Source of the DNA: Rhodospirillaceae bacterium
GTDB taxonomy: Bacteria > Pseudomonadota > Alphaproteobacteria > UBA8366 > GCA-2717185
Assembly: GCA_002717185.1 (NCBI GenBank)
Contig: PBDC01000082.1
Coordinates: 1 to 32,442, forward strand
Reading direction: 5' to 3'
DNA: 32,442 nt
Under the pieces are notes generated by a model. The model was given only the letters and a program-made list of their open reading frames with translations, did no database searches and was not told the DNA's origin. Made by a program: the position numbers and the translations under genes. Shown here piece by piece: positions 23,323-31,413 of the stretch. Position 1 is the stretch's first letter, and every line of letters begins with the position of its first letter.

Positions 23323-24207
23323 GTTTTGGTCTTTCAGTAGCTTGTAGACGACTGGGCCGTAGTAGGGACCGTAACCGGAATCTATGGCCTCCTTGAAACG
23401 TCGCTCGACAAGCTTGCCAGTCTCTGCGTTCACGTTGTTTTCCTCCGCCAGTTTCAGCGCGTAGCTGAGATCCTTGAGCGAGTATACGACGGAGAAAACA
23501 TCATCCGGAAAATCTTCCTTTACCATGTACTGCATCCCGTGTTTACGCAGCACGAAACTGTCAGCCGAGCCGCGCGATAGGGTCTCGAAAAGCAGCTCAC
23601 CATCGACGCCAGCGCGAGTGCCGATCAACAATGCCTCGGCGAGCGCCGAAGTATTCATGAAAACGATGAAATTGTTCATTAGCTTCATGACCATACCAGT
23701 GCCGACGCCGCCACAATGGGTGATCTCGGTGCCCATGCAGGACATCGCTGGATGGATGTGGTCGAAAACCTCTTTTGAACCACCCACCATGATGCTGAGT
23801 GTGCCGTCCTCGGCCGAGGACACGCCACGCGCAATTGGTGCGTCAGCGAAGTCGACTGACTTGTTTCCCAACTTTTCTGCTGCCTCTTTTGCGACATTTG
23901 CTGTAGCGGTGGTCATATCGACGACGGTTTGACCGGCGTGTACATGTTGCAGAACTCCATCGGGTTCGAACAAGACGGTGCGCACCTGCGGTTCGCCTGG
24001 CACGCAGATGATGATTAGGTCGGACACCGCGACCAGCGCCTCGATACTGGGGGCAGCCTCGACACCGGCATTGTCCAGAGCTGCCACTTTATCCGGATCT
24101 AAATCGAAGGCGATGACGGGGACGTCGCCCTTTGTTGCCAGGTTGCGGCACATGCGGCCGCCCATGACACCGGTCCCGATAAATCCGATCTTTTTGATAT
24201 CCGCCAT
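23320..24207 (-). CDS. 3-hydroxyisobutyrate dehydrogenase-like NAD(P)-dependent reductase
   Basis: A 295-residue beta-hydroxyacid dehydrogenase. The start at 24207 (MADIKKIGFIGTGVMGG) has GGGAGGGG before it; the open frame continues upstream for another 102 codons but without family similarity. The Rossmann motif GFIGTGVMG is at residues 8-16, the substrate motif DAPIARGVSSAEDGTLSIMVGG at 122-143, and the catalytic Lys175 is in GMVMKLMNN. Where many members have DAPVSGG, this one has an Arg (Arg127). That position is near the acid-binding loop, which in sulfolactaldehyde reductase YihU also carries an Arg. This hints at an unusual acid group but does not prove it. It is divergent from the lactonase-like MBL across 95 bp. 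Confidence 0.88.
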   Translation of the reverse strand: MADIKKIGFIGTGVMGGRMCRNLATKGDVPVIAFDLDPDKVAALDNAGVEAAPSIEALVAVSDLIIICVPGEPQVRTVLFEPDGVLQHVHAGQTVVDMTTATANVAKEAAEKLGNKSVDFADAPIARGVSSAEDGTLSIMVGGSKEVFDHIHPAMSCMGTEITHCGGVGTGMVMKLMNNFIVFMNTSALAEALLIGTRAGVDGELLFETLSRGSADSFVLRKHGMQYMVKEDFPDDVFSVVYSLKDLSYALKLAEENNVNAETGKLVERRFKEAIDSGYGPYYGPVVYKLLKDQN

Positions 24208-24302
24208 AGCGGCCCCTCCCTGTATTCTTAAAGTGCGATACGGGATAATAAAACGGCGGCACTGTCTGCCGCCAACGTTCATGTGGAAATTGGAGACTGG
24301 AA

Positions 24303-25097
24303 ATGTCCGATCCCTATGAAGTTTACGCAGTAAAGTATGCGGAGCGCGTCGGTAGCCGGAATCAGCACCTGCTTCATCCGGACCCACATGATGGGCCAAT
24401 GCCGATGGACTATTTTGTGTGGGCGATTGTCGGCAACGGTCGCACGTTTGTGGTTGACCTGGGCTTTGAGAAAAAGGAAGCAGAGAAACGTGGACGAACG
24501 CTGTTGCGGACACCGGCCGAAGGGTTGAAAATGTTGGGCATCGATGCGGCTCAGGTTGAAGACGTCATCATATCCCACTTACATTATGACCACGCTGGTT
24601 CGGTTGGTGATTTTCCAAACGCGCAGTTCTATCTGCAGGACCGCGAGATGACGTTCGCCACCGGCCGCAATATGCGGCACGAGACTTTCAACATGGCCTA
24701 TTCGATCGAGTATGTGATCGATATGCTGCGTAAGGTATACGATAATCGTGTCGTCTTCATTGACGGAATGGAAGAACTATCACCGGGCCTTTCGGTGCAT
24801 CATGTGGGCGGCCATACCGATGGGCTTCAGGTGGTGCGCGTATTCACCAAGCGCGGCTGGGTCGTGCTTGCCGCTGATGCAGCGCATTTCTATGAGAACA
24901 TGGATGCGCCGAACCCGTTTCCCCTGGTCTATAATGTTGGTGATATGATCGACGGATACCGAACGATGGGCTTACTGGCCGCGTCGTCGAAGCATATCAT
25001 CCCGGGTCATGACCCGCGGGTCACGGCGCGCTACCCTGCACCTTTTCCAGAAGCTGAGGGTATCGTCGTGCGACTTGACGTCGATCCTTCTGAGTGA
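24303..25097 (+). CDS. MBL-fold hydrolase, N-acyl-homoserine-lactonase-like
   Basis: A 264-residue MBL protein of the AttM/AiiA-like group. The metal motif SHLHYDHAG gives His92, His94, Asp96 and His97; later ligands are in VGGHTDG, AADAAHFYENM and PGHDPRV. GGAG precedes the ATG. The family includes quorum-quenching lactonases, but many members act on other lactones or esters. No luxI or luxR lies nearby. It is divergent from the HIBADH-like reductase, which may share its pathway, for instance as lactone hydrolysis followed by hydroxyacid oxidation. An 89-bp gap separates it from trxB. Confidence 0.86.
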   Translation: MSDPYEVYAVKYAERVGSRNQHLLHPDPHDGPMPMDYFVWAIVGNGRTFVVDLGFEKKEAEKRGRTLLRTPAEGLKMLGIDAAQVEDVIISHLHYDHAGSVGDFPNAQFYLQDREMTFATGRNMRHETFNMAYSIEYVIDMLRKVYDNRVVFIDGMEELSPGLSVHHVGGHTDGLQVVRVFTKRGWVVLAADAAHFYENMDAPNPFPLVYNVGDMIDGYRTMGLLAASSKHIIPGHDPRVTARYPAPFPEAEGIVVRLDVDPSE

Positions 25098-25186
25098 CGG
25101 TGCGGCCAATTTACTTGAGTTATCCTTTCGGGCAAATTACCCGCTCCGGGTTGCGGAATTGAAATAAGAAGAAAGGCGCGTGTCCT

Positions 25187-26155
25187 ATGGCGGAACGACA
25201 TCACAGTAAGGTTTTGATCATCGGGTCCGGCCCAGCTGGTTATACCGCGGCGATTTACGCGGCTCGCGCCAACCTTAAGCCGACCCTTGTCGCCGGCCTG
25301 CAACCTGGTGGGCAGATGACGATTACGACCGATGTCGAAAACTATCCTGGCTTCGCCGACGTTATCCAGGGACCTTGGTTGATGGAGCAGATGCAGAAGC
25401 AGGCCGAGAGCGTTGGCACCAATATGATCTACGATATCGTCAACGATGTGGACTTCGGCAGTAAGCCCTTTACCTGTTCCGGCGACAGCGGAGCTATTTA
25501 CACAGCCGATGCCGTGATCATCGCTACGGGCGCTCAGGCGCGCTGGCTTGGCCTTGAGTCAGAGCAGAAATTCATGGGCTTTGGAGTTTCAGCTTGTGCA
25601 ACGTGCGACGGATTCTTTTTCCGTGATCAGAATGTCGCACTAGTTGGCGGCGGCAATACGGCTGTCGAAGAGGCGCTTTACCTTACCAATCATGCTAGCA
25701 AGGTCACAGTTATCCATAGGCGTGACGCCTTCCGGGCGGAGAAAATTATGCAGGATCGGCTATTCGCTAATCCTAAGGTAGAGGTGATGTGGGAACATGT
25801 GCTGGACGAGGTGACCGGGGAGTCCGACCCACCAGGTGTCAGTGGTGCGCGGGTCCGTAATGTAAAAACGGATGTTACGACGGGCCTTGACGTCAGCGGT
25901 GTCTTCATCGCCATCGGCCATGACCCGGCGACTGCCGTGTTCAAAGGCCATGTCGCGATGGATGATGAGGGCTATATACTGACGGCGCCGGACAGTACAG
26001 CGACGGCAATCCCCGGGGTCTTCGCCGCTGGCGATGTGGTTGACAAAGTATATCGGCAGGCCGTGACAGCGGCTGGCATGGGTTGTATGGCGGCGCTAGA
26101 GGCAGAAAAATTTATCGCTGAGCACGAGGATAACCAGGCGATCGCAGCGGAGTAG
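25187..26155 (+). CDS. trxB: Thioredoxin reductase
   Basis: A 322-residue low-molecular-weight thioredoxin reductase that uses NADPH to reduce thioredoxin. FAD motif IIGSGPAGYTAA starts at residue 11. The redox disulfide SACATCDG gives Cys137 and Cys140. The NADPH domain has VGGGNTAVEEALYL and the HRRDAFRAE arginines that bind the 2'-phosphate. The C-terminal FAD block GVFAAGDVVDKVYRQAVTAAGMG is intact. GAAAGG lies before the ATG. The hydroxyacid oxidase gene follows 11 bp later, so the two appear co-transcribed. Complete and typical. Confidence 0.96.
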   Translation: MAERHHSKVLIIGSGPAGYTAAIYAARANLKPTLVAGLQPGGQMTITTDVENYPGFADVIQGPWLMEQMQKQAESVGTNMIYDIVNDVDFGSKPFTCSGDSGAIYTADAVIIATGAQARWLGLESEQKFMGFGVSACATCDGFFFRDQNVALVGGGNTAVEEALYLTNHASKVTVIHRRDAFRAEKIMQDRLFANPKVEVMWEHVLDEVTGESDPPGVSGARVRNVKTDVTTGLDVSGVFIAIGHDPATAVFKGHVAMDDEGYILTAPDSTATAIPGVFAAGDVVDKVYRQAVTAAGMGCMAALEAEKFIAEHEDNQAIAAE

Positions 26156-26166
26156 CGGATAAAATC

Positions 26167-27342
26167 ATGAATGTCGACAACGCCATAAATTTCGACGATT
26201 TGCGGTTATTGGCCAAGAAACGCCTGCCGAAGATTATATACGATTTCATAGAAGGCGGCGTTGATGACGAAGACGGTCTAGATCGAAACGAGAATGCCTT
26301 TCGCCGCCGGCCTCTGATGCCGCGCTACATGGTCGATATTACAGAGCGTGACCAGTCGCAGTATCTGTTTGACCGGCAATATTCCAGCCCTTTTGGCATC
26401 GCGCCGACAGGCGGTATTAGCAATTACCGCTGGGGTGGCGATCTAATGCTGGCGGAAGCGGCGCGAGAGGCGAACATCCCATTCATCATGTCTGGCGCCG
26501 CCACGGCATCGATGGAAGATTTGGCCAAGATCGCACCCGAACATGGTTGGTATCAGCTCTACGTCGCGCAGGATCGTTCGATCTCTGAGGATATGATCCG
26601 GCGAGCTGCTGATCTCGGGCTGTCGACCCTAGTCGTTACTGTTGATGTGCCGACTGGATCGAATCGCGAGCGTAACCGTCGTAATGGGTTTGGCAGACCC
26701 CTGAAGTTGTCCTTTGCTTCGAAGCTGGATGCGCTCCGCAGGCCGTTTTGGATGAAGGACTACATGCGGCACGGTATTGCCAAGCTGCCGAACTGGGAGC
26801 CGTACGCACCGGAAGGCTCGGACGCTAATCAGCTGGGCGAATTTGTCTCAAGCCAGATCAGGGGCTCGCTGAGCTGGGCTGATATAGAGAATTTCCGCAA
26901 ACTATGGCCGAGAAAGATGGTGCTGAAGGGTGTAATGCGCACTGATGATGCAATCAGGGCCGCGGAACTGGGCGTCGATGGGTTGATGGTTTCCAACCAT
27001 GGCGCGCGGCAGCTCGACCGTGCGCCCTCGCCGCTAGACGTGTTACCCTCGATCCATGGTGCAGTCGGTGACCGCATGACACTGATGCTGGATGGAGGGG
27101 TGCGCCGGGGCTCTGACGTGCTTATTGCGCTTTGCATGGGGGCTAAGTTCATTTTCCTTGGCCGCCCGACGCTTTATGGCGTCGTTGCCGGTGGTGTTTC
27201 TGGTGCGTCAAAGGCAGCTAGTATCCTGCGCAACGAGATCGATCTTGTGATGGCGCAGACCGGCATAACGGCGCTCGATCAACTCGGTCCGGACTTTGTT
27301 CACTGGGACGAAGAGGAACTTCGCCGCAACATGCATCGTTGA
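26167..27342 (+). CDS. FMN-dependent alpha-hydroxy-acid oxidase/dehydrogenase
   Basis: A 391-residue member of the lactate dehydrogenase LldD / glycolate oxidase / mandelate dehydrogenase family. It oxidises 2-hydroxyacids to 2-oxoacids. Seen: YDFIEGGVDDE (about 25-35, includes the active-site Tyr region), SPFGIAPTGG, WYQLYV (Tyr near 132), Lys254 in MVLKGV, and the catalytic pair His278 and Arg281 in SNHGARQLD. The phosphate-binding DGGVRRGSDV and GRPTLYG are present. The 180-245 segment (FASKLDALRRPFWMKDY) is the variable loop that in LldD binds the membrane. The ribosome site is GGAG at the trxB stop. The particular substrate is open: lactate, glycolate, mandelate or sulfolactate-like acids. 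Confidence 0.9.
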   Translation: MNVDNAINFDDLRLLAKKRLPKIIYDFIEGGVDDEDGLDRNENAFRRRPLMPRYMVDITERDQSQYLFDRQYSSPFGIAPTGGISNYRWGGDLMLAEAAREANIPFIMSGAATASMEDLAKIAPEHGWYQLYVAQDRSISEDMIRRAADLGLSTLVVTVDVPTGSNRERNRRNGFGRPLKLSFASKLDALRRPFWMKDYMRHGIAKLPNWEPYAPEGSDANQLGEFVSSQIRGSLSWADIENFRKLWPRKMVLKGVMRTDDAIRAAELGVDGLMVSNHGARQLDRAPSPLDVLPSIHGAVGDRMTLMLDGGVRRGSDVLIALCMGAKFIFLGRPTLYGVVAGGVSGASKAASILRNEIDLVMAQTGITALDQLGPDFVHWDEEELRRNMHR

Positions 27343-27409
27343 TACTATTGAATTATCCAGGCTAGTATCGACTTTGATTGTGATATTTCTCAGTGTCACC
27401 CTATAGAGT

Positions 27410-27437
27410 AATAGGTTCGAGTTAACCTGTTATTTTT
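27410..27437 (+). terminator. Intrinsic terminator after trxB and the hydroxyacid oxidase
   Basis: AATAGGTT (27410-27417), loop CGAGTT, AACCTGTT (27424-27431) forms an 8-bp stem with one G-U pair. It is followed by ATTTTT. It lies 67 bp after the stop codon of the plus-strand gene. Confidence 0.6.
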
Positions 27438-27439
27438 AG

Positions 27440-27459
27440 GCACAAGCGCGTTCTTGTGC
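27440..27459 (+). other. Second hairpin directly behind the terminator
   Basis: GCACAAG (27440-27446), loop CGCGTT, CTTGTGC (27453-27459): a perfect 7-bp stem without a T-tract on either strand. It may support termination between the convergent genes. Confidence 0.4.
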
Positions 27460-27725
27460 ACTCGATTGCCTAGGCGCGGGCGTGCGTAACACTTCAATTT
27501 AGGCGTTTAACCTTACTGCCGAAACTATGCTCAGTGAAAATGTGTGTGGCCTAATTTCTCTGCTTGAAACTAATCACCTGGGCTGCAAAAAATTAGAACC
27601 GTTTGGGCTTTCAGATCGAGCTATCTGTCGGTGGAGTAATTACTGGCTATCCAGAACAGCAAAGCGGAGCAATGGTGCGGAGTATCATTGATTTAACACG
27701 CCTTCTGCCAAGTTAGCCCTATCCG

Positions 27726-28604
27726 TTATGCAGAAACTGGCATGGTGTAGGGCCTGTCATCATAGCCGGCAGCGAAAGAGTTGTTAGTCTGCGCTGGATT
27801 TCGGTTGATCATTGGGCGCCCAAAAAGAGGATGGGTCATCGAACGGATCTCGTGCTCGATTTGGTGCAGTTTCTTGCCGGTCTTTGGATCGAATAGATCG
27901 ACAAACCGGTATTGGTGCTGATTGCTCTCCTGGGAGATAAGCCCTTGTTCGGCAATTTTGGCGTGCGGCCGAGAGAAATTGGCAACGTAAAGTGCCAAAT
28001 GGTGGCCGTCATATTTTGGTAACTTTCCTTTCTTTTCGCGGAAGATGAGAGACTGGTCCTGACCGACTAGAACATGTGCGGCAGGTGCCTTCTCGAATGG
28101 TTTGACCTTCGCCTTGGTCTCCATGACGTCGCGATAGAAAGCCGCGATACCCTTCGCAGTGCCGATGGGGACGTCAAGCATGACATAGGGCATACCAAGC
28201 ATAGTGGCGCCGAATTTTGCACCCGACTTGTGGCATCGGAATTTGTTGCCCCAGGGGCAAGTCACGTCGATGTAGCCTGGACCCGACCGAAAATTGAACT
28301 TTGTGCCCTTGAGATCTTTGCGCACAGACTTGAGGCTTTCGCTGAGCGCCTTCAGGTCTGGCACGACCAGGCCGGTGCGGCCGCGAATAATCTGTGGTTT
28401 GCCGATAGGTAGGTGGAACTGGCTTTTGCCGATATTGACCCACATGTTGACAACACCGGTCACGAGATACGGGTCGCGTGTGAAACCCATCCCAACGATA
28501 TAGAACAGTGTGGCCAGCCTCTGATCGGGCACCGTCACATTCATATGCTCAAGGCTGACAACATTCGCTAGATCTTCTTCGCTGCGATCGTATGTGGATT
28601 TCAT
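27726..28604 (-). CDS. VOC-superfamily protein
   Basis: A 292-residue protein with two glyoxalase/extradiol-dioxygenase-like modules. The ATG at 28604 is preferred because GGGAGG lies four bases upstream; an in-frame ATG at 28628 lacks this. Module one begins LEHMNVTVPDQRLATLFYIVGMGFTRDP (about 19-46) and module two GMPYVMLDVPIGTAKGIAAFYRDVMETKAKV. His at EHMN and DGHHLALYV and Glu at HQIEHEI are possible metal ligands. VOC enzymes include isomerases, dioxygenases and resistance proteins; which of these applies is not readable. It is divergent from greB across 150 bp. A standalone gene. Confidence 0.75.
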   Translation of the reverse strand: MKSTYDRSEEDLANVVSLEHMNVTVPDQRLATLFYIVGMGFTRDPYLVTGVVNMWVNIGKSQFHLPIGKPQIIRGRTGLVVPDLKALSESLKSVRKDLKGTKFNFRSGPGYIDVTCPWGNKFRCHKSGAKFGATMLGMPYVMLDVPIGTAKGIAAFYRDVMETKAKVKPFEKAPAAHVLVGQDQSLIFREKKGKLPKYDGHHLALYVANFSRPHAKIAEQGLISQESNQHQYRFVDLFDPKTGKKLHQIEHEIRSMTHPLFGRPMINRNPAQTNNSFAAGYDDRPYTMPVSA

Positions 28605-28754
28605 GTGACCTCCCTGAAGATGCGGCATGCGATGCGCAGCCTGCTAGTTTAACCACTCAATAGTGCGACAGGAAGATGCAGTGCTGCAAGCCGTCGTTGT
28701 TCGCTGTAAACGGCTGGGTCAGCCCCGAGGTGACAAAAGAGAGGAAAATATTAG

Positions 28755-29303
28755 GTGAGCAAGGCCTTCACCAAAGAAACCGAGGCAGAAGAGCTTGAGC
28801 CGGACGACGGGCCGGTTTTACCCGAAGGTGTGAAGAACTACATCACGCCGGAAGGCATGGCGCGTCTTCGTGCAGAGCTTAAAGAGCTGCGTTCGGTCGA
28901 GCGCCCCAAGATAGTCGATGTCGTCGCCTGGGCTGCTGGTAATGGTGACCGTTCAGAGAACGGTGACTACATCTACGGAAAGAAGCGTCTGCGTGATATC
29001 GACAGGCGCATACGCTTCCTGTTAAAGCGCATGGAGATAGCGGAGATCGTTGATCCGGCAAAGCAGATTAATCGCGATCGGGTGTTCTTTGGCGCGAGAG
29101 TTACCTATGTCGGCGAAGATGATAGGTCTCGGACCGTACGCATCGTTGGCGTCGACGAGACGCGGCCGGAAGAGGGTGAAATCAGTTGGATTTCACCCAT
29201 TGCACGAGTGCTGCTTAACACAGAACTGGGCGACGTTGTGACGCTGCGTGCACCGGGCGGCGTTTTGGAACTCGAAGTGTTGGAAATTTCCTACGAACGT
29301 TGA
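28755..29303 (+). CDS. greB: Transcript cleavage factor GreB
   Basis: A 182-residue Gre factor that rescues backtracked RNA polymerase by stimulating RNA cleavage. The coiled-coil N-domain contains YITPEGMARLRAELKELRSVERPKIVDVV. It is followed by the acidic tip GDRSENGDYIYGKKRLRDIDRRIRFLLKRME (Asp and Glu at SENGDY chelate the catalytic Mg). The C-domain ends with ISPIARVLLNTELGDVVTLRAPGG. YIYGKKRLREIDRRIRFL-type sequence separates GreB from GreA. The start is a GTG at 28755 with GAGAGG ten bases upstream. An acidic N-terminal extension of about 25 residues (EAEELEPDDGP) makes it longer than the usual 158 or so residues. Confidence 0.95.
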   Translation: MSKAFTKETEAEELEPDDGPVLPEGVKNYITPEGMARLRAELKELRSVERPKIVDVVAWAAGNGDRSENGDYIYGKKRLRDIDRRIRFLLKRMEIAEIVDPAKQINRDRVFFGARVTYVGEDDRSRTVRIVGVDETRPEEGEISWISPIARVLLNTELGDVVTLRAPGGVLELEVLEISYER

Positions 29304-29358
29304 AGCCGCTTCGTTGGTGACATAAAATTTTGCGACTTCAACTCAATGGACCTGCGCC

Positions 29359-30069
29359 ATGTTTGAAAAGCTGCTCGAGACCGCCATCGTACCCGTCACG
29401 CCGTTTCAACAGAATGCGACGGTGTTCTGGTGCACAAAATCGATGAAAGGTGCTGTAATCGATCCAGGTGGACATCTCGATCGCATCATGACCGCAGTGG
29501 AGCGCGCCGGGATAAAGCTTGAGAAAATTTTTATTACCCATGCACATCGCGACCATGCGGGAATGGCTGCAGATTTTTCTGAACAGCAAGGTATACCGAT
29601 CGAAGGACCGCATCCGGATGATCAGTTCTGGATCGACAAGCTGGCGGATGCAGAGGAAAAGCCGGGTTTCGATCAGCCACGCCCCTTTATGCCAGATCGC
29701 TGGCTGGGCAATGGTGACACAGTGACAGTGGGCGAACAGACGCTCGACGTTTTCCACTGCCCTGGTCACACACCGGGCCATGTAGTGTATTTTCACGGGC
29801 CCTCGCAACTGGCCGTAGTTGGAGATGTATTGTTCCGACGTACCGTCGGACGCACTGACTTGCCAAAGGGTGATCACGACCTGCTGGTAAAATCGATTAC
29901 CGAGAAACTCTGGCCGCTCGGCGATGATGTCATGTTTCTGCCAGGACATGGTCGGTTGTCGACCTTCGGCCAAGAGCGTGAGGATAACCCCTATGTCTCT
30001 GACTTGGCGGTTGCCACTGGAGCGCCGCCGCCTGATCCGGAGAAAGCGTTGGGACCAACCTTCGACTAA
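29359..30069 (+). CDS. MBL-fold hydrolase, GloB/YcbL-like
   Basis: A 236-residue MBL protein of the glyoxalase-II-like YcbL group. The metal-binding ITHAHRDHAG gives His61, His63, Asp65 and His66. More ligands: CPGHTPGH, VGDVLFRRTVGRTDLP and LPGHG. The RRTVGRTDLPKGDHDLL block is the YcbL-type replacement of the glutathione-binding domain, so glutathione specificity is uncertain. It follows greB by 55 bp and may be co-transcribed. Only a weak GGA ribosome site is seen. Other possible functions are persulfide dioxygenase-like or other thioester hydrolysis; the ETHE1 sequence features are not seen. Confidence 0.88.
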   Translation: MFEKLLETAIVPVTPFQQNATVFWCTKSMKGAVIDPGGHLDRIMTAVERAGIKLEKIFITHAHRDHAGMAADFSEQQGIPIEGPHPDDQFWIDKLADAEEKPGFDQPRPFMPDRWLGNGDTVTVGEQTLDVFHCPGHTPGHVVYFHGPSQLAVVGDVLFRRTVGRTDLPKGDHDLLVKSITEKLWPLGDDVMFLPGHGRLSTFGQEREDNPYVSDLAVATGAPPPDPEKALGPTFD

Positions 30070-30133
30070 AGTTTGATCTGGCCACGCATGATTGGCATGC
30101 AATGGCCTTCGACCATAACGTAGTTGAATGTGG

Positions 30134-31333
30134 TCAGGTTGAGGACAGGTCCGGTTCGTTGCCCAGCAGGAAGGCACCGACCGTCTCGTAATGCGCCTTT
30201 CGGCCCTGCATCTGTTGCGTGACAGTGTGCAGGTCGCGGAAACGTCGCTCGTACGGGCCGCTGGAAAAAATTGCGGTGGCACCTGCGGCATCGTAAATGG
30301 CGTCCGCAGCGCCCTTGGCCTCGTGAATGCCGTGCGTCGTTGCCAGACGGATGCGCATGCGCTGCTCGACGGTCAGTTCACCGGTGCTAAGCACTGCTGC
30401 CCAGATATCGTCTAATTCTCCGCGCAGGAAACTGCGCGCCGCATTCAAGCGGATTGACGCCCGCGCGAATTCCGCTTGGACTACAGCGTTCTGGCTCAAA
30501 GTTGTCTTGCGCATCCTCGGTGTTTTTTCCAGGGTCAGTTTGGCGAATGCGTCGATCATCGATTGTGCGATACCCATCGCCACACCCGAGAAGCCGCTGG
30601 CGTAGAGGTTTGTTTGCCGGAACAGATAAAGCGGGCTATCTGTTCGCCGTTCCTTGGGTTCGTCGCGATGCACGCTGTGTTCGTAGGGCACATATAGGTC
30701 TTTGATCTCGAAACCATCACTCGCTGTGCCGCGCAGTCCGATGACGTGCCAAATGTCCTCCCAGTTTATCTGATCGGCTGGGACCAGCATGGTGCGAAAC
30801 GTTTTCCCGCCCTTTTCGTTCAAGATCGGCTCGCCATTCTCATCAACGACGGTGGAATGGGTGCCGATCCAGGTCGCGTGCCGGCCGCCGCTGGCAAAAG
30901 CGCAGTTGGCGTTGACCCGGAACCCATCTCCCTCGGGAACCGCCAGCGATTTGCCTGGACCCCATGCCAGAACGCCCTGTGGGTCGTTGCCCCAGATCTT
31001 GTTGGCGACGTCGTCGTTAAGGAAGGATGCTGTCATGGCGCAGCCATTCGCTTGGCACAAGCACCAAGCGGTGCTCGCGTCATGTTTAGCGACTTCTTCG
31101 ATGATGGCGGAGAAATCAGAAGGCTTCACCTCGGCGCCGTTGAACCGCCTTTCCAATAACAGTCGGAATAGCCCCGCCTCGTAAAGTGCGGATCGTAAGT
31201 CCGGCGTCAGGCGGCGGTTACGCTCAATTGCGTTGCCAGATTCCTCGATCAGTGGTGCGATTTCCCGAACCCGATCGAGATAGATGTCGCGGTCGGTCCG
31301 TTTCACGGCGACCGGTGATACGCTTGTTGCCAT
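30134..31333 (-). CDS. Acyl-CoA-dehydrogenase-fold flavin monooxygenase-like protein
   Basis: A 399-residue protein of the acyl-CoA dehydrogenase superfamily, close in style to the two-component monooxygenases HsaA, HpaH and DszC. The N-terminal helical domain begins RVREIAPLIEESGNAIERNRRLTPDL. The middle beta domain has GVLAWGPGKSLAVPEGDGFRVNANCAFASGGRHATWIG, the pattern FASG-x-x-H-A-x-W typical of the group. The C-terminal four-helix region ends DAAGATAIFSSGPYERRFRDLHTVTQQMQGR. Such enzymes receive reduced FMN from a separate reductase, not seen nearby. The gene is convergent with the GloB-like gene and downstream of a VOC gene and an amidohydrolase, probably an aromatic or heterocycle degradation unit. 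Substrate unknown. Confidence 0.82.
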   Translation of the reverse strand: MATSVSPVAVKRTDRDIYLDRVREIAPLIEESGNAIERNRRLTPDLRSALYEAGLFRLLLERRFNGAEVKPSDFSAIIEEVAKHDASTAWCLCQANGCAMTASFLNDDVANKIWGNDPQGVLAWGPGKSLAVPEGDGFRVNANCAFASGGRHATWIGTHSTVVDENGEPILNEKGGKTFRTMLVPADQINWEDIWHVIGLRGTASDGFEIKDLYVPYEHSVHRDEPKERRTDSPLYLFRQTNLYASGFSGVAMGIAQSMIDAFAKLTLEKTPRMRKTTLSQNAVVQAEFARASIRLNAARSFLRGELDDIWAAVLSTGELTVEQRMRIRLATTHGIHEAKGAADAIYDAAGATAIFSSGPYERRFRDLHTVTQQMQGRKAHYETVGAFLLGNEPDLSST

Positions 31334-31413
31334 GTTCTACTTAGCCTCCAGCGCTATGGGGCGCGGTGAAATATTAGCGTGTCAATTTCGCCGCGTCGAA
31401 TTGATGGAATTTT

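Larger units (their letters stand above)
27343..27725. other. Intergenic region between convergent genes
   Basis: 383 bp between the hydroxyacid oxidase (+) and the VOC gene (-). The first 120 bp hold a terminator-like hairpin and a second hairpin. The remaining sequence is less GC-rich, with short frames broken by stops on both strands, and no protein family could be recognised in it. Confidence 0.5.

Noticed and set aside
24208..24513. 102-codon N-terminal extension of the HIBADH-like protein
   Set aside because: It reads across the divergent promoter region and into the lactonase-like gene; the ATG at 24207 follows a GGGAGGGG site and starts at the Rossmann fold.
27590..27717. Short plus-strand frame (about 40 codons) with a protein-like look in the gap before the VOC gene
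   Set aside because: No start codon or ribosome site and no recognisable family; a gene relic is possible but not supportable.
29338..30291. Minus-strand open frame of 317 codons opposite the GloB-like gene
   Set aside because: Its composition (Arg/Cys/His-rich, no domain) fits the antisense of the MBL gene, which has clear metal-binding motifs.
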